Translations under genes and position numbers: made by a program
Assembly: GCA_030247675.1 (NCBI GenBank)
Contig: JAOTRX010000008.1
Span: forward strand, 124,001-188,000
Origin: Desulforhopalus sp.
Lineage (GTDB): Bacteria > Desulfobacterota > Desulfobulbia > Desulfobulbales > Desulfocapsaceae
Direction: 5' to 3'
DNA length: 64,000 nucleotides
Notes under the pieces: model-generated
The model's input: only the letters and a program-made list of their open reading frames with translations
Databases searched by the model: none
Told to the model about the DNA's origin: nothing
In this document: positions 24,143-34,215 of the stretch, piece after piece
Position numbering within the stretch: the first letter of the stretch is position 1
Layout: every line of letters begins with the position of its first letter

Positions 24143-26074
24143 TCAACCGCCGGAGCCATTCTCCCGCAGCCGCACCTGCACCACCCCGCGCACCGAATTG
24201 CAGATGAAGATTGCCTCGGCGGCCCGAACCTGCTGTTCGGTTATTATTTCCTCAAATACCGGACAATTACTGTCGGCCAACAGGCGGCCACGCATCACCC
24301 CGGGCAAAAGACCGCAGGCAACCGGCGGGGTTTTATAGCGACCGTCGCTTAGAATCAGCAGATTACTTATGCACCCCTCGGTTACTTCCCCGGCTTCATT
24401 CAGAAAAATGTATTCATACAACCCCTGGTCCAGGGCCTTGGCGTATTCCTTGGTGTAGAGTTCTCGCCTTGAGGTCTTGAAATATTGCCAGGTCGAATTG
24501 CTATCAACCGGAGTCGCAGAAAAATTGATCACCGGCAGCCTGCAATCCTCGGTATTGTGCGGTTCGGCGGGCAGGGCGAGACAAGCTGGAGGAAGGGTGG
24601 CAGCGGCGGTAAGCCCAATCCTTCCATCCTTTTCAAGAGCCAATCGCACCCGGTAGCAGCCTTCGGTAAAGACCAGTTTTTCTTCTTCCAGTCGCTCTTT
24701 GATGGCGGAGACGTTATAGGAGAATTTGAAAAACTCGGCTGCATTTTCGAGCCGGGTCAGGTGTTCGGCGAGAAGATAATAGCCGGAATCCCGCTGCCAA
24801 AGGAGTGTTTCAAAGAGATGAAATTCCGGCTGACTTTTGGTCAGAAACAGCCCCTTCAGCAGGTCTTCCTGCCACTCATCCTCGGCATCGGAGCCATAGG
24901 TGATTCCCGATCCGATGCCCATCTCGCCGTTCTTCCCCAATAACCGGACCGTCCGAATAGGGACATTGAAAACCGCTGACCCATCTGGCCCGAAATAGCC
25001 TATGGCGCCGGTGTACACACCGCGCGGGCCTTTTTCCAATTCGTCGATAATCTGCATGGTGCGAATCTTCGGGGCACCGGTTATCGAACCGCAGGGAAAG
25101 AGGATGCGAAACAGTTCGGTGAGTTTAAGGGTTTTCATGGTTGTAACCGAGGACTTGGCCTTAATAGTCGAGGTCATCTGCAAAAGGCTCTCGTACGACT
25201 CAACATCGAAAAGAGATTCGACATCCACCCGGCTTGGCCCATGGCCATGCATCAAACGGGCCAGGTCATTACGCAGCAGATCAACTATCATCACGTTCTC
25301 ACTGCGATTCTTTGGATCGCCCTGCAGTGCCAGGCAGTTCTCCCGCTCCTCACCGCTGTTTCGTCCCCGCTGGGCGGTGCCTTTCATCGGCCGGACGGTG
25401 ATCTCCTGCCCATTCTTTCGAAAAAACAGCTCCGGCGAGAACGACAGTATTCGCTCATCGCCACGGCGAATGTAGGCTCCATAGCCAACGGATTGGTTGC
25501 GCCGCAGAACGCGATAAAACTTTTCAATTGATCCGGAGAAATCGAAGAGAAGTTTCAGGGTATAATTGACCTGATAGGTATCGCCGGCGGCTATATACCG
25601 GCGGAGCGCTGCCAGTGCCTCGACGAATTCCTCCCGCTGCATATTCGGCCGGATATTGTCGATGGAGAAATGGTCATCTCCACTGGGCAAAGGGCCGGAA
25701 AGCGGGAAGTTATTGTTGCCGGTCCGGTGATCAAAAATATATGGCTCGGAAAAGACGCCGATATCGGCGAGCACGGTTTGCCCTCCGCAAGGCATGGAGA
25801 CGCGGGGAGAAATTCCGCCCTCAAGCATTGCGCCAAATTCATACCCGACCCATCCTGCCAGATAATACCCTTCATTAAGCCGCAGCTGAAGGTCATCGAG
25901 AAATTTTTCAAGATTCTCATCGCTCCTGCAGAGCAGTCGGGAAACAGGGTTAATAAAAAGAAATGATTGACAGTTTTCAGGATCAGGGCGAGAAGTGTCG
26001 AGAAACACAAACTCCTCCTGACGGGATAGAAAACCCAGTAGTTTTTCCAGATCCGGTTCCTGCAAACGCCACAT
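24143..26074 (-). CDS. pabBC: Fused aminodeoxychorismate synthase component I / aminodeoxychorismate lyase
   Basis: A 643-residue bifunctional enzyme of p-aminobenzoate synthesis. Residues 1-380 are PabB: RPMKGTAQRGRN (the PabB-type lysine), SENVMIVDLLRNDLARL and GSITGAPKIRTMQIIDE. Residues 395-643 are PabC, a fold-type IV PLP lyase: the Schiff-base lysine is in YFKTSRRELYTKEYAKAL, followed by EYIFLNEAGEVTEGCISNLL. The fusion makes p-aminobenzoate for folates, consistent with folC at 14-15.7 kb. A PabA glutaminase is needed as partner and is not in this window. AAGGAT precedes the start ATG 26074. Confidence 0.93.
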   Translation of the reverse strand: MWRLQEPDLEKLLGFLSRQEEFVFLDTSRPDPENCQSFLFINPVSRLLCRSDENLEKFLDDLQLRLNEGYYLAGWVGYEFGAMLEGGISPRVSMPCGGQTVLADIGVFSEPYIFDHRTGNNNFPLSGPLPSGDDHFSIDNIRPNMQREEFVEALAALRRYIAAGDTYQVNYTLKLLFDFSGSIEKFYRVLRRNQSVGYGAYIRRGDERILSFSPELFFRKNGQEITVRPMKGTAQRGRNSGEERENCLALQGDPKNRSENVMIVDLLRNDLARLMHGHGPSRVDVESLFDVESYESLLQMTSTIKAKSSVTTMKTLKLTELFRILFPCGSITGAPKIRTMQIIDELEKGPRGVYTGAIGYFGPDGSAVFNVPIRTVRLLGKNGEMGIGSGITYGSDAEDEWQEDLLKGLFLTKSQPEFHLFETLLWQRDSGYYLLAEHLTRLENAAEFFKFSYNVSAIKERLEEEKLVFTEGCYRVRLALEKDGRIGLTAAATLPPACLALPAEPHNTEDCRLPVINFSATPVDSNSTWQYFKTSRRELYTKEYAKALDQGLYEYIFLNEAGEVTEGCISNLLILSDGRYKTPPVACGLLPGVMRGRLLADSNCPVFEEIITEQQVRAAEAIFICNSVRGVVQVRLRENGSGG

Positions 26075-26391
26075 ATCTATCCTTTCAGTTCAAAAAGTTC
26101 ACGGTGAAGGCCGGTTTCCCCACCAGCAGCCGTATCTCCAACCTGAGTGTTTTTTCATTATCGGCTGTACGCTGGCGACCGGTAGAGGTCGCCAGGCATC
26201 ACCATCTGCAAAACAACCCGGCGCAAAGTCGGCGAAAATAGACCGAACTTGTTGTAATTCGGTGCGCCTTAGACTACAATCACCGGTGCTTCCCAGCGTA
26301 GTACCATGAGCACCCACAGAATATTTAAAACAATTTTTCGATTTTCGCCACGTTGCTCGCACAACTTCAAGTAAACAAAGGAGATCCAATC
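26075..26391. other. Divergent promoter region between pabBC and nifJ
   Basis: No gene is supported. It contains a good sigma-70-like promoter pointing at nifJ (26252-26280) and an AAAGGAGATCC ribosome site just before the nifJ ATG. Confidence 0.55.
26252..26280 (+). promoter_or_regulatory. Predicted sigma-70 promoter of nifJ
   Basis: TTGTAA at 26252-26257 and TACAAT at 26275-26280 with a 17-base spacer, giving an untranslated leader of about 105 bases. Confidence 0.5.
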
Positions 26392-29300
26392 ATGTCTCGA
26401 AAGATGGTTACGATTGACGGCAATCAGGCCTGTACGCATGTCGCTTACGCCACGAGTGAAGTCATCACCTTATACCCTATTACCCCTTCGACCCCACTGG
26501 CAGCGGAAGCTGACTCCAAGTCCGCGGCCCTGCAAAAGAATATCTGGGGCACCGTGCCCGTCGTCAATCAAATGCAATCCGAGGCCGGAGTAGCCGGCTC
26601 AATGCATGGATCTCTCACCACCGGCGCCCTGTGCACGACCTTCACCGCCTCGCAGGGTCTGCTGCTGATGATCCCTAATATGTACAAAATTGCCGGTGAG
26701 CTCACTCCCACCGTTTTCCACGTAACGGCCAGGGCCATTGCCTGCCAGGGGCTGTCGATCTTCGGTGACCACGGCGATATATATGCCGCCCGGCAAACCG
26801 GCTGGGCCATGCTCTGTTCGCAAAATGTCCAGGAAGCCATGGACATGGCTCTCATAGCAGTCCAATCGACACTTGCCACCCGCATTCCTTTTGTCCACTT
26901 TTTTGACGGCTTCCGGACCTCCCACGAGATCCAGAAGATCGAAGAGGTCAGTCACGACCAAATGCGCGAGATGGTAGACGAGGAGCTGATCTTCGAACAT
27001 CGCCATCGGGCTTTATCCCCTGATCACCCAACCATCCGCGGAACTGCCCAGAATCCGGATGTATATTTCACCGGCCGTGAGACCGTCAACAAATATTACA
27101 ATGCCACCCCTGCCCTTGTTCAGGAAACCATGGACAAGTTTGCCGGAATAGCCGGCCGCCAGTATCATCTCTTTGATTACCACGGTTCCCCGGATGCGGA
27201 AAATGTCGTGGTGATGATGGGTTCCGGCTGCGAGACGGTTGCCGCGACAATCGATCACCTCATTGCCCAGGGTGAAAAGGTGGGCATGGTCATGGTTCGT
27301 TTATACCGTCCCTTTGACTGCAAAGCCATGGTCAACTCCCTGCCCGCTACTGTCGAGCGAATCACCGTCCTTGATCGCACCAAGGAGCCGGGTGCCGCCG
27401 GCGACCCGCTGTATCTCGATGTTCGCGCCGCAATCGGCGAGGCCTCCGAGACCAACACCACGATCTATCCGCCGATTATCCTCTCGGGACGATACGGCCT
27501 CGGTTCGGCGGAATTTACACCGGCCATGGTCAAGGCGGTGTTCGACAACATGAAGTCAATGTCTCCCAAGACCAAATTCTGTGTCGGACCAAAAGACGAT
27601 GTGACTTATTCGAGCCTCGATTTCGATCCGGCTTTCAATATTGAGGGACAAGACGTATACCGGGCGATGTTCTACGGCCTTGGCTCGGACGGAACCGTCG
27701 GCGCCAATAAAAACACCATTAAGATCATCGGCACCGAGACCGACAACTCGGCCCAAGGCTATTTCGTTTACGATTCGAAAAAATCAGGATCGATCACCAC
27801 CAGCCACCTGCGCTTCGGCAAGACCCCGGTTGTTGCCCCGTACCTGATCAACAAGGCAAACTTCATCGCCTGCCATAATTTCACCTTCCTGAAACAGGTC
27901 GACATGCTCGCCAACCTGGAAGAAGGCGGGACCTTCCTGTTGACCACCAGCTTCACCAAGGACACCGTCTGGAACGAGCTTCCCGGCAAGGTGCAGAAGG
28001 ACCTAGTGGCCAAGAAGGCCAAATTCTATATCATCGACGCCGTTTCCCTGGGTCTTGCCCTGGGCCTTGGCGCTCGCATCAACATGATCATGCAGACCGC
28101 TTTCTTCCTGATCTCCGGCATCCTTACCGAGGAACAGGCCATCGCCGCGATCAAGAAGGCCATCCAGAAGACCTACGGCAAAAAGGGCGACAAGGTTGTG
28201 CAGATGAACTACGGCGCAGTCGATGCGGCGGTTCAGAACATCACCCAGGTCACTCTTGGCGACAAGGTTGACGGCAAGGCCATGCCGGCCACCGTGCCTG
28301 AGCATGCGCCGAAATTCGTCAAGGAAGTTACCGCGAGGATCATTGAAGGCAACGGCTACAACCTGAAGGTTTCGCAGATTCCAGCCGACGGCACCTGGCC
28401 GACGGGGACAACCCAATACGAAAAACGCAATATCGCCGTCGCCGTACCCCGCTGGATTCCGGAAAATTGTATCCAATGCGGTCAGTGCTCCCTGGTATGC
28501 CCCCATGCCGCCAACCGTATTAAGATTTTTCCGGCACAGCCAGACGCTCCCGAGGCATTTCTCAGTAAAGACGCGGTCGGCAAGGAGTTCAAGGGTCAGC
28601 AATTCACCGTACAGATCTTCACCGAGGACTGCTGCGGCTGTACCCTCTGCGTCAGTGTCTGTCCGGCAAAGGTCAAGGCCCTGGAGATGATCCCGAACAA
28701 CGAAGACGTTCGTGCGGTACAATCGAAAAATGTCGAATACTTCCTCGGCCTGCCGGAAATCGATCCGGCGAAGATCAATGTGGCCACCATCAAAGGCAGC
28801 CAGCTTATGCGACCGCTCTTCGAGTTCTCCGGAGCCTGTGCCGGCTGCGGCGAAACTCCTTATGTCAAGCTGATAACCCAGATGTTCGGCGACAGGCTGT
28901 ATGTCGGTAATGCCACAGGCTGCTCCTCGATCTATGGCGGCAACCTGCCGACGACCCCCTATTGCAAACGGGCCGATGGCCGTGGACCGACCTGGGCCAA
29001 CTCCCTGTTCGAGGACAACGCCGAATTTGCCGCCGGCATGCGGACGAGCGTCAACAAGCTGGGCCTCCAGGCCAGCGAACTCCTCACCGAGGCTGTAACG
29101 GCCGGACTGGTTAAGAAGGAACTGGCAGAGGCAATTCTTGCGGCCGACCAATCCAATCAAATCGCCATTGAGGCGCAGCGGGCACGGATCGACGAACTCA
29201 ATGCCGTCCTCCTCAAAAACAGCAACCCGGTTGCCAGGAGACTGCTCCATCTCACCGACTTCCTGGTCAAGAAGACAGTCTGGGCCTTCGGTGGTGACGG

Positions 29301-29949
29301 CTGGGCCTACGATATCGGGTATGGCGGTGTTGACCACGTCCTCGCTTCCGGAGAAAATGTCAATATCCTCGTCATGGATACCGAGGTGTATTCCAACACC
29401 GGTGGACAGATGTCCAAGTCCACTCCCCGCGCAGCAACCGCCCAGTTTGCCGCCGGCGGCAAGAAGATGCCCAAGAAGAACATGGGGATGATCTTTGCCA
29501 CCTACGGCAACGTCTATGTGGCGCAAATCAGTATCGGTGCCAATCCATCTCAGGCCATCAAGGCCCTTGCCGAGGCCGAAGCATATGACGGCCCATCTCT
29601 GGTCATTGCCTACTCACACTGCATCAACCATGGCATCAACATGGCTCTCGGCCTTGAGCAGCAAAAGAAGGCCGTGGCCTGTGGGCATTGGCCGCTCTAC
29701 CGCTTCAATCCTGACCTGGAAGCGCAAGGCAAGAACCCCTTGATCATCGACTCCAAGGAGCCAACCATCAGCTTCGATGAGTACGCCCTCGGCGAGAACC
29801 GCTATCGCACTCTCAAGCGGGTAAATCCCGGTAAGGCTGATGAACTCATGGCCGAGTCGCAAAAAGACGTTTTGAAGGGCTGGAAATTCCTCAAGAGCCT
29901 GGCCACGGCCCTTGAACCGGAGAAACCAGCAGCTAAAGAAGAAAAGTAA
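26392..29949 (+). CDS. nifJ: Pyruvate:ferredoxin (flavodoxin) oxidoreductase, single-chain
   Basis: An 1185-residue homodimer-type enzyme turning pyruvate and CoA into acetyl-CoA, CO2 and reduced ferredoxin. Domains run from the N-terminal YPITPSTPLAAEADS block (I), a middle transketolase-like domain (II), the gamma-like domain, a two-cluster ferredoxin module (CIQCGQCSLVCP near residue 691, CCGCTLCVSVCPAK near 745) to the TPP domain with CAGCGETPYVKL near 822 and GDGWAYDIGYGG near 968. The length fits the family (about 1170-1200). The start follows AAAGGAGATCC. A separate four-subunit enzyme at 2-5 kb gives the cell two related systems. Confidence 0.97.
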   Translation: MSRKMVTIDGNQACTHVAYATSEVITLYPITPSTPLAAEADSKSAALQKNIWGTVPVVNQMQSEAGVAGSMHGSLTTGALCTTFTASQGLLLMIPNMYKIAGELTPTVFHVTARAIACQGLSIFGDHGDIYAARQTGWAMLCSQNVQEAMDMALIAVQSTLATRIPFVHFFDGFRTSHEIQKIEEVSHDQMREMVDEELIFEHRHRALSPDHPTIRGTAQNPDVYFTGRETVNKYYNATPALVQETMDKFAGIAGRQYHLFDYHGSPDAENVVVMMGSGCETVAATIDHLIAQGEKVGMVMVRLYRPFDCKAMVNSLPATVERITVLDRTKEPGAAGDPLYLDVRAAIGEASETNTTIYPPIILSGRYGLGSAEFTPAMVKAVFDNMKSMSPKTKFCVGPKDDVTYSSLDFDPAFNIEGQDVYRAMFYGLGSDGTVGANKNTIKIIGTETDNSAQGYFVYDSKKSGSITTSHLRFGKTPVVAPYLINKANFIACHNFTFLKQVDMLANLEEGGTFLLTTSFTKDTVWNELPGKVQKDLVAKKAKFYIIDAVSLGLALGLGARINMIMQTAFFLISGILTEEQAIAAIKKAIQKTYGKKGDKVVQMNYGAVDAAVQNITQVTLGDKVDGKAMPATVPEHAPKFVKEVTARIIEGNGYNLKVSQIPADGTWPTGTTQYEKRNIAVAVPRWIPENCIQCGQCSLVCPHAANRIKIFPAQPDAPEAFLSKDAVGKEFKGQQFTVQIFTEDCCGCTLCVSVCPAKVKALEMIPNNEDVRAVQSKNVEYFLGLPEIDPAKINVATIKGSQLMRPLFEFSGACAGCGETPYVKLITQMFGDRLYVGNATGCSSIYGGNLPTTPYCKRADGRGPTWANSLFEDNAEFAAGMRTSVNKLGLQASELLTEAVTAGLVKKELAEAILAADQSNQIAIEAQRARIDELNAVLLKNSNPVARRLLHLTDFLVKKTVWAFGGDGWAYDIGYGGVDHVLASGENVNILVMDTEVYSNTGGQMSKSTPRAATAQFAAGGKKMPKKNMGMIFATYGNVYVAQISIGANPSQAIKALAEAEAYDGPSLVIAYSHCINHGINMALGLEQQKKAVACGHWPLYRFNPDLEAQGKNPLIIDSKEPTISFDEYALGENRYRTLKRVNPGKADELMAESQKDVLKGWKFLKSLATALEPEKPAAKEEK

Positions 29950-29966
29950 CAGCAAAGGACAATCCC

Positions 29967-30045
29967 GTTCAACCCTGCTTTTTTCGGGGTTGAACGGCTG
30001 GCAACAAAAAAGGCCTCGTGGGCAATTACCCACGAGGCCTTTTTC
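29967..30045. terminator. Tandem hairpins ending nifJ, bidirectional
   Basis: Two hairpins. First GTTCAACCC/GGGTTGAAC (29967-29995). Second AAGGCCTCGTGGG, a 6-base loop, CCCACGAGGCCTT (30010-30041) preceded by an A-run and followed by TTTTTC, so it also serves the convergent minus-strand gene ending at 30065. Confidence 0.92.
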
Positions 30046-30064
30046 TTGCTACCCTGCTGACCGT

Positions 30065-31033
30065 CTATTTTTTCTTCCGTGCTGCTTCTTCGGCCTTTCG
30101 CCGTTCATCCTCGGCCTTCAACTCTTCATATTCCTTAATGGACTGCCTGACGCTATCGTCCTGCCGTTCCTTGATCTGGGCAACCTTCGCCTTAATCTTT
30201 TCCTCGCGAATCTTCAGAACCTGTGCGCCAAAAAGGGTGGCCGCCAGATATTTGAAGGAAAAAAGCATCAACTCAACATCGTCTTCCTTAATTTTTTTGA
30301 CGGTTTCTTCGTCAATTTCGTAGACCTCAAGAAAGGAACTCTCAAAGACGAATTTTCGAAAGGTAGCGAGATCGGTCGAGGCCATGAAGAACATCCGCTT
30401 CGCCTGCTCCGACAAGGTCGCCTGCTGACCGAACGACTTGCGGCGCATAACCAGCCGTAACCACTCCTTGTTCATTTCGTCACGGACATCAACGCCCTGG
30501 TCGGCCCGCCATTCCCGAATGGTCCACTGCTTGTCTTCCTCAAAGCCCTTGCAATGGTCTTCACGCACCAAAAAGAAAAACTTCTCTTCTTCGGAGACAC
30601 TTTCATTACCTGCTGCGTCCCTGGTACCACCTTCATGAAAATCGGCCATTCCTACCGGATAGTAGCGGCAAGCGGTTGGCCGGTCGGTGTACACGGTACA
30701 ACCTTCAGGGGTTACGAACGGACATTTATTATCATCCTCCCGCAGTTTGATCATCACCCCAGGCATATCGGTGTTTTCCAGGTAGGACGGACGGGTATAC
30801 TGATGAAGAAATTCATGGGCGGGAAGATTCAGCCGCTTGGTCAATTGAAGAATGTCATAGGGGGTCAGAACAATTTTTATTCCCCCACAACAGGCGGTAA
30901 AGCACTTCACTCCAGGATGACAGCGAAACTTCAAGGGACTATCCAGAGTAAGTTTTCTCGGGACGATGGAAGAGGGGTTTTTTTCTTTTCCAAAGATGGT
31001 TTTTTCCTTGGAGGTATTTCCTTCATTACTCAT
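30065..31033 (-). CDS. YkgJ-type cysteine-cluster protein (putative Fe-S/zinc protein)
   Basis: A 322-residue protein starting at MSNEGNTSKE (ATG 31033 after AGGTG). It has the CxxxCC-type cluster KCFTACCGGIKI near residue 36-47, CPFVTPEGCTVYTDRPTACRYYP near 100-122 and a further CKGFEED near 160, the ligand pattern of the YkgJ/CxxCxxCC family, which is thought to bind zinc or an Fe-S cluster. The last 60 residues are a long charged helix (KAKVAQIKERQDDS, then an E/K/R-rich coil). Function unknown. A 5'-extended reading to 31243 is not supported. Confidence 0.85.
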   Translation of the reverse strand: MSNEGNTSKEKTIFGKEKNPSSIVPRKLTLDSPLKFRCHPGVKCFTACCGGIKIVLTPYDILQLTKRLNLPAHEFLHQYTRPSYLENTDMPGVMIKLREDDNKCPFVTPEGCTVYTDRPTACRYYPVGMADFHEGGTRDAAGNESVSEEEKFFFLVREDHCKGFEEDKQWTIREWRADQGVDVRDEMNKEWLRLVMRRKSFGQQATLSEQAKRMFFMASTDLATFRKFVFESSFLEVYEIDEETVKKIKEDDVELMLFSFKYLAATLFGAQVLKIREEKIKAKVAQIKERQDDSVRQSIKEYEELKAEDERRKAEEAARKKK

Positions 31034-31802
31034 TAACATCACCTGATTAAAAATTATGGAAGAACCCACTGAATGGGAAAGTTTTAAAGTCGCAAAGCAT
31101 GTCTGGCGATATATTACTTTTTTTATTGAGAACCGTATATCGCCGGAGAACGGGCCAACAAGACGGTATCTCTCGGCATCTCCATGATCAGGCCATTGTA
31201 TGGTAACGGCCTGCTGTGAGCAGTTCAGCATAATAAACATCACCGCTGGTTGTGTAAACCTATTTCACTGCCGTCCCGCCGATAAACAAAAACCCGGGCA
31301 GGGCAAGAAAATGATTCCATTGAACTTTACGTAAAGGCCGTGCAAAACCTTGGCAAGAATCATTCCCGGCTATTCGGTAATATCTTGCAGTTTTGCTGAT
31401 TTCTGCGTATATGTCCTGATGCCTGATTGCAGTCTGTTTATTTTTTAATGCTGGGTAACCGGCACGAGAGGTCTTTAACAGCATGAAATTGTTCAGTCGT
31501 CCAATAGATTTATCCGGAGTAAACACCGTTGTTTATCACATGCCCAACGGTCCTGCTCTCTTTCTGAGAATTGAAGGCATCGAGGATTATCTTGACCTTG
31601 AGCTCGAACTCGGGCACGTTTGTGACACCTCCGACATTGATGGAGTACTTCATTTTTTCCCTCGGGGAAACGCCTGATCTATCCACACCGGTTCCACCAG
31701 ACAACCTTGTTCAACCTGTAGCTTCAGACCGTAGCAAAGTAGCTCACGAGCCAACTTTGTTGCGTTAGTTGTTGTTGCGCCTTTTTTCCGTTACAATATG
31801 CA
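31034..31802. other. Long spacer with no firm gene
   Basis: Between the cysteine-cluster gene and the histidinol phosphatase gene. It holds only short frames. The best is a plus-strand frame at 31483-31677 (see separate entry). Otherwise I see nothing coding. Confidence 0.5.
31483..31677 (+). CDS. Possible small protein, weakly supported
   Basis: A 64-residue frame, MKLFSRPIDLSGVNTVVYHM onwards, with an acidic middle (IEDYLDLELELGH). An AGAGG lies 11 bases upstream. No family is recognised, and the minus strand of the same stretch is also open, so it may be spurious. There is no signal peptide. Confidence 0.25.
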   Translation: MKLFSRPIDLSGVNTVVYHMPNGPALFLRIEGIEDYLDLELELGHVCDTSDIDGVLHFFPRGNA

Positions 31803-32603
31803 ATGGTATCCCGGCACATCGATCCCTCGAATCTTCCCGACCAATATGTTGACACCCATGTCCATACCAAGTTCTGTGGACATGCCATAGGTGACATGGA
31901 GGAATACGTCCTGGCCGCACTCGCTAAAGGCCTCGGCAAAATCACCTTTTTAGAACATATGGAGGAAGGGATCATCAGTCCTGTCACGACCTGGCTGTCA
32001 GAGACCGATTTTGATGTGTTTTTCTCGGAAGGGGAAAGATTACGGGGGAAATACGGTGATCGTATCAATATCGGTATGGGAGTGGAATGTGGCTTCAATC
32101 CCGACGCCATAGATGGATTGCGCGCGAGACTTGCCAGGAGATCCTGGGATCAGATCGGCATCTCATGCCACTACCTCAAAGTGCCAGAGTTTGACCGCCA
32201 CATCAATCTGTTCAGCAGAAAAGCAGACAACATCCATCTTGCCCAGCAGATTGGCTGGGAAACTCTCATGGATCTTTATCTCAAAACCCTCTCTGAAGCC
32301 GTGCGCCAACTGCCCGGAACACTGCTCTGCCACCTCGATGGCGCCTTACGCCATCTCCCTGCTATGCCGCTCACCAGCAGCCAGTACGCGGCCATAGAAG
32401 AGCTGCTCCTTGCCGCAGGCGACAAGGGCATGGCAATCGAGGTAAACACATCCGGGATAACAATGCGCGGCGAACCCTTCCCCAGCCGCCGCATTCTTGC
32501 AATGATCAGGCACCAGGGGACTCCTTTGGTACTTGGCTCGGACGCGCACAAGCCGGAGGATGTTGGTCGCTATTTTGCCGAGGCCGCTACTTTTCTCCCC
32601 TGA
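31803..32603 (+). CDS. PHP-family histidinol-phosphatase
   Basis: A 266-residue PHP-fold metal phosphatase. The first metal motif is DTHVHTKFCGHA near residue 17-28, followed by FLEHME, ISCHYLK and CHLDGALRHL, and the terminal metal ligands in VLGSDAHKPEDVG. It is the usual HisJ/HisK-type histidinol phosphatase layout, though some PHP relatives hydrolyse other phosphates. Its 3' end overlaps the end of the convergent HEAT-receiver gene by 17 bases. No other his genes are in the window, so the assignment rests on the fold. Confidence 0.85.
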   Translation: MVSRHIDPSNLPDQYVDTHVHTKFCGHAIGDMEEYVLAALAKGLGKITFLEHMEEGIISPVTTWLSETDFDVFFSEGERLRGKYGDRINIGMGVECGFNPDAIDGLRARLARRSWDQIGISCHYLKVPEFDRHINLFSRKADNIHLAQQIGWETLMDLYLKTLSEAVRQLPGTLLCHLDGALRHLPAMPLTSSQYAAIEELLLAAGDKGMAIEVNTSGITMRGEPFPSRRILAMIRHQGTPLVLGSDAHKPEDVGRYFAEAATFLP

Positions 32604-34215
32604 GCACCTTACTCATAGCCTCGCCAAGACTCTTGACATTAAACGGCTTGTGCAGGATGGTATTGACCCCGGCGGCCATTGCCGCCTCGTTGTCCTGACT
32701 TTCATTCTGTGTTGTCACCATGATAATCGGCAGGAGTTTGGCGGGATATTTCTCCCGAACCTTCTCCGTCAGTTGAATCCCGGTGATGTCAGGCATATTG
32801 AGATCAGTGAGAACCATGAGAGGTTTCTCCGCCTTAAGCCACTCCAGGGCAGACGCCGGAAACTCAAAAAGAACGGGGTCATAACCCAGTTCATGAAGAG
32901 TAGCCTTGTAAATATTGAGAATCATCCTGGAATCATCTACCGCGACTATCTTCGGCCGCACGCTGACTTCCACATCACCGGTAAGCTTCTGAGCGAACTC
33001 GGTATTGCCCGCGTCAACCAGCAGTTTATGATAATGATCCCGGATATCTTTGTGGGTATGGGGCAGATATTCAAGAGCCAGTTTTTCAAACACCTCGTCT
33101 TCGGCAAGGTTCATAAAGACGTTATCCACCTGGCCATTAACAATAATCTTGGCGATGTGCCTGGCGTCCTTCTCCGGCCCCCGGAGCAGGTTCTTGATGC
33201 CGGCGCCAAGAATTGCCGAAAAATTCCGGTCAATTGCCCGTGCCGCGGCAATACAGACATGGTCCTCCGGATCGGTCAAACCGGCCGTCAGGGTATAGGC
33301 ACCCTTTTTCAAGGGGAGCAGGGCAAGGGCTTCATAGGCGGCAAAGCGGACATTGGCGCTCTTCGGTTCATTGCTGAGCAGTTTACGGATGGGGATAACC
33401 GCCGACTCATCGCCAATATCGCCTAAGACATTTAAGGTGTGGATGCGAAAATCCGGGTCATCGTGGAGAAGGTTTTCAATGAGAATAGGCACCGCCTTTG
33501 GCCCGATCCGCACCAGCTCAGACTTTGCGTAGGTGCGCATATGGGCATAGTGGGAACGGATGGTGTCGTTTAATTTTTCCAGGGAAATCTGGTCCTGAAC
33601 CTCGGAAAAGATCGAGAGAATGAGATAATCTATCTCATTGTCAGTTCCCATCCGTTCGGCCAGACGGTGCATAGCCGTAGGCGTCCCAACCTGTCCGAGA
33701 GCCTGAACCGCGGCGATGATGAGCTGCCGGTTGGCGGCATACAGATAGTCCGTCAGGGTATTTATCGCATCAGGATCACCGATAAGACCGAGACTTTCAA
33801 TGATCATCAAGATCTCCGCGTCGTCCTCCGATGCGACAATCAGCTCAAGTAAGACCGGAGTGGCCTCTTCAAGACGCAGTTCACCCACTACCTTTATGAG
33901 TTCTGTTTTGTCGGTAATTTTCGGAGATGCCAAATACTCAATGAGTTTATCAGGGTAGGCGAGAAGAATAGAAAGTAGAGTTTCACGAATGATAGGCATC
34001 TGGTCAGCCACATCCGGATGATTCTTGAGAAGATATATAAACAGCGGCACTGAGAAATCGGCATCTGCGCGGGTCAAGAAGTACATCAGACGATTGCGGG
34101 TTTTCTGATCAACATCACGCAGATGTGCCAGAACGAGCTGGGCTTTCATCGAATCGCCGGTTTGAATATTTGCCTGAATCTCTTCAATCATGTCTTGTGG
34201 ATTGACATCAGCCAT
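32587..34215 (-). CDS. HEAT-repeat protein fused to a C-terminal response-regulator receiver
   Basis: A 542-residue cytoplasmic protein starting at MADVNPQDMI (GGGGAAC upstream of ATG 34215). Residues 60-370 are HEAT-like repeats (LLELIVASEDDAEILMIIES, LIENLLHDDPDFRIHTLNVL and similar). A receiver domain follows (about 418-542) with VAVDDSRMIL, the Asp in VLTDLNMPDITG and the switch VTTQNES. It has no output domain, so the HEAT scaffold may bind a partner when the receiver is phosphorylated. It overlaps the histidinol phosphatase end by 17 bases. Confidence 0.9.
   Translation of the reverse strand: MADVNPQDMIEEIQANIQTGDSMKAQLVLAHLRDVDQKTRNRLMYFLTRADADFSVPLFIYLLKNHPDVADQMPIIRETLLSILLAYPDKLIEYLASPKITDKTELIKVVGELRLEEATPVLLELIVASEDDAEILMIIESLGLIGDPDAINTLTDYLYAANRQLIIAAVQALGQVGTPTAMHRLAERMGTDNEIDYLILSIFSEVQDQISLEKLNDTIRSHYAHMRTYAKSELVRIGPKAVPILIENLLHDDPDFRIHTLNVLGDIGDESAVIPIRKLLSNEPKSANVRFAAYEALALLPLKKGAYTLTAGLTDPEDHVCIAAARAIDRNFSAILGAGIKNLLRGPEKDARHIAKIIVNGQVDNVFMNLAEDEVFEKLALEYLPHTHKDIRDHYHKLLVDAGNTEFAQKLTGDVEVSVRPKIVAVDDSRMILNIYKATLHELGYDPVLFEFPASALEWLKAEKPLMVLTDLNMPDITGIQLTEKVREKYPAKLLPIIMVTTQNESQDNEAAMAAGVNTILHKPFNVKSLGEAMSKVLRGEK

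Noticed and set aside
28003..29526. A 507-residue open frame opposite nifJ
   Set aside because: Antisense shadow of nifJ with no ribosome site and no family match.
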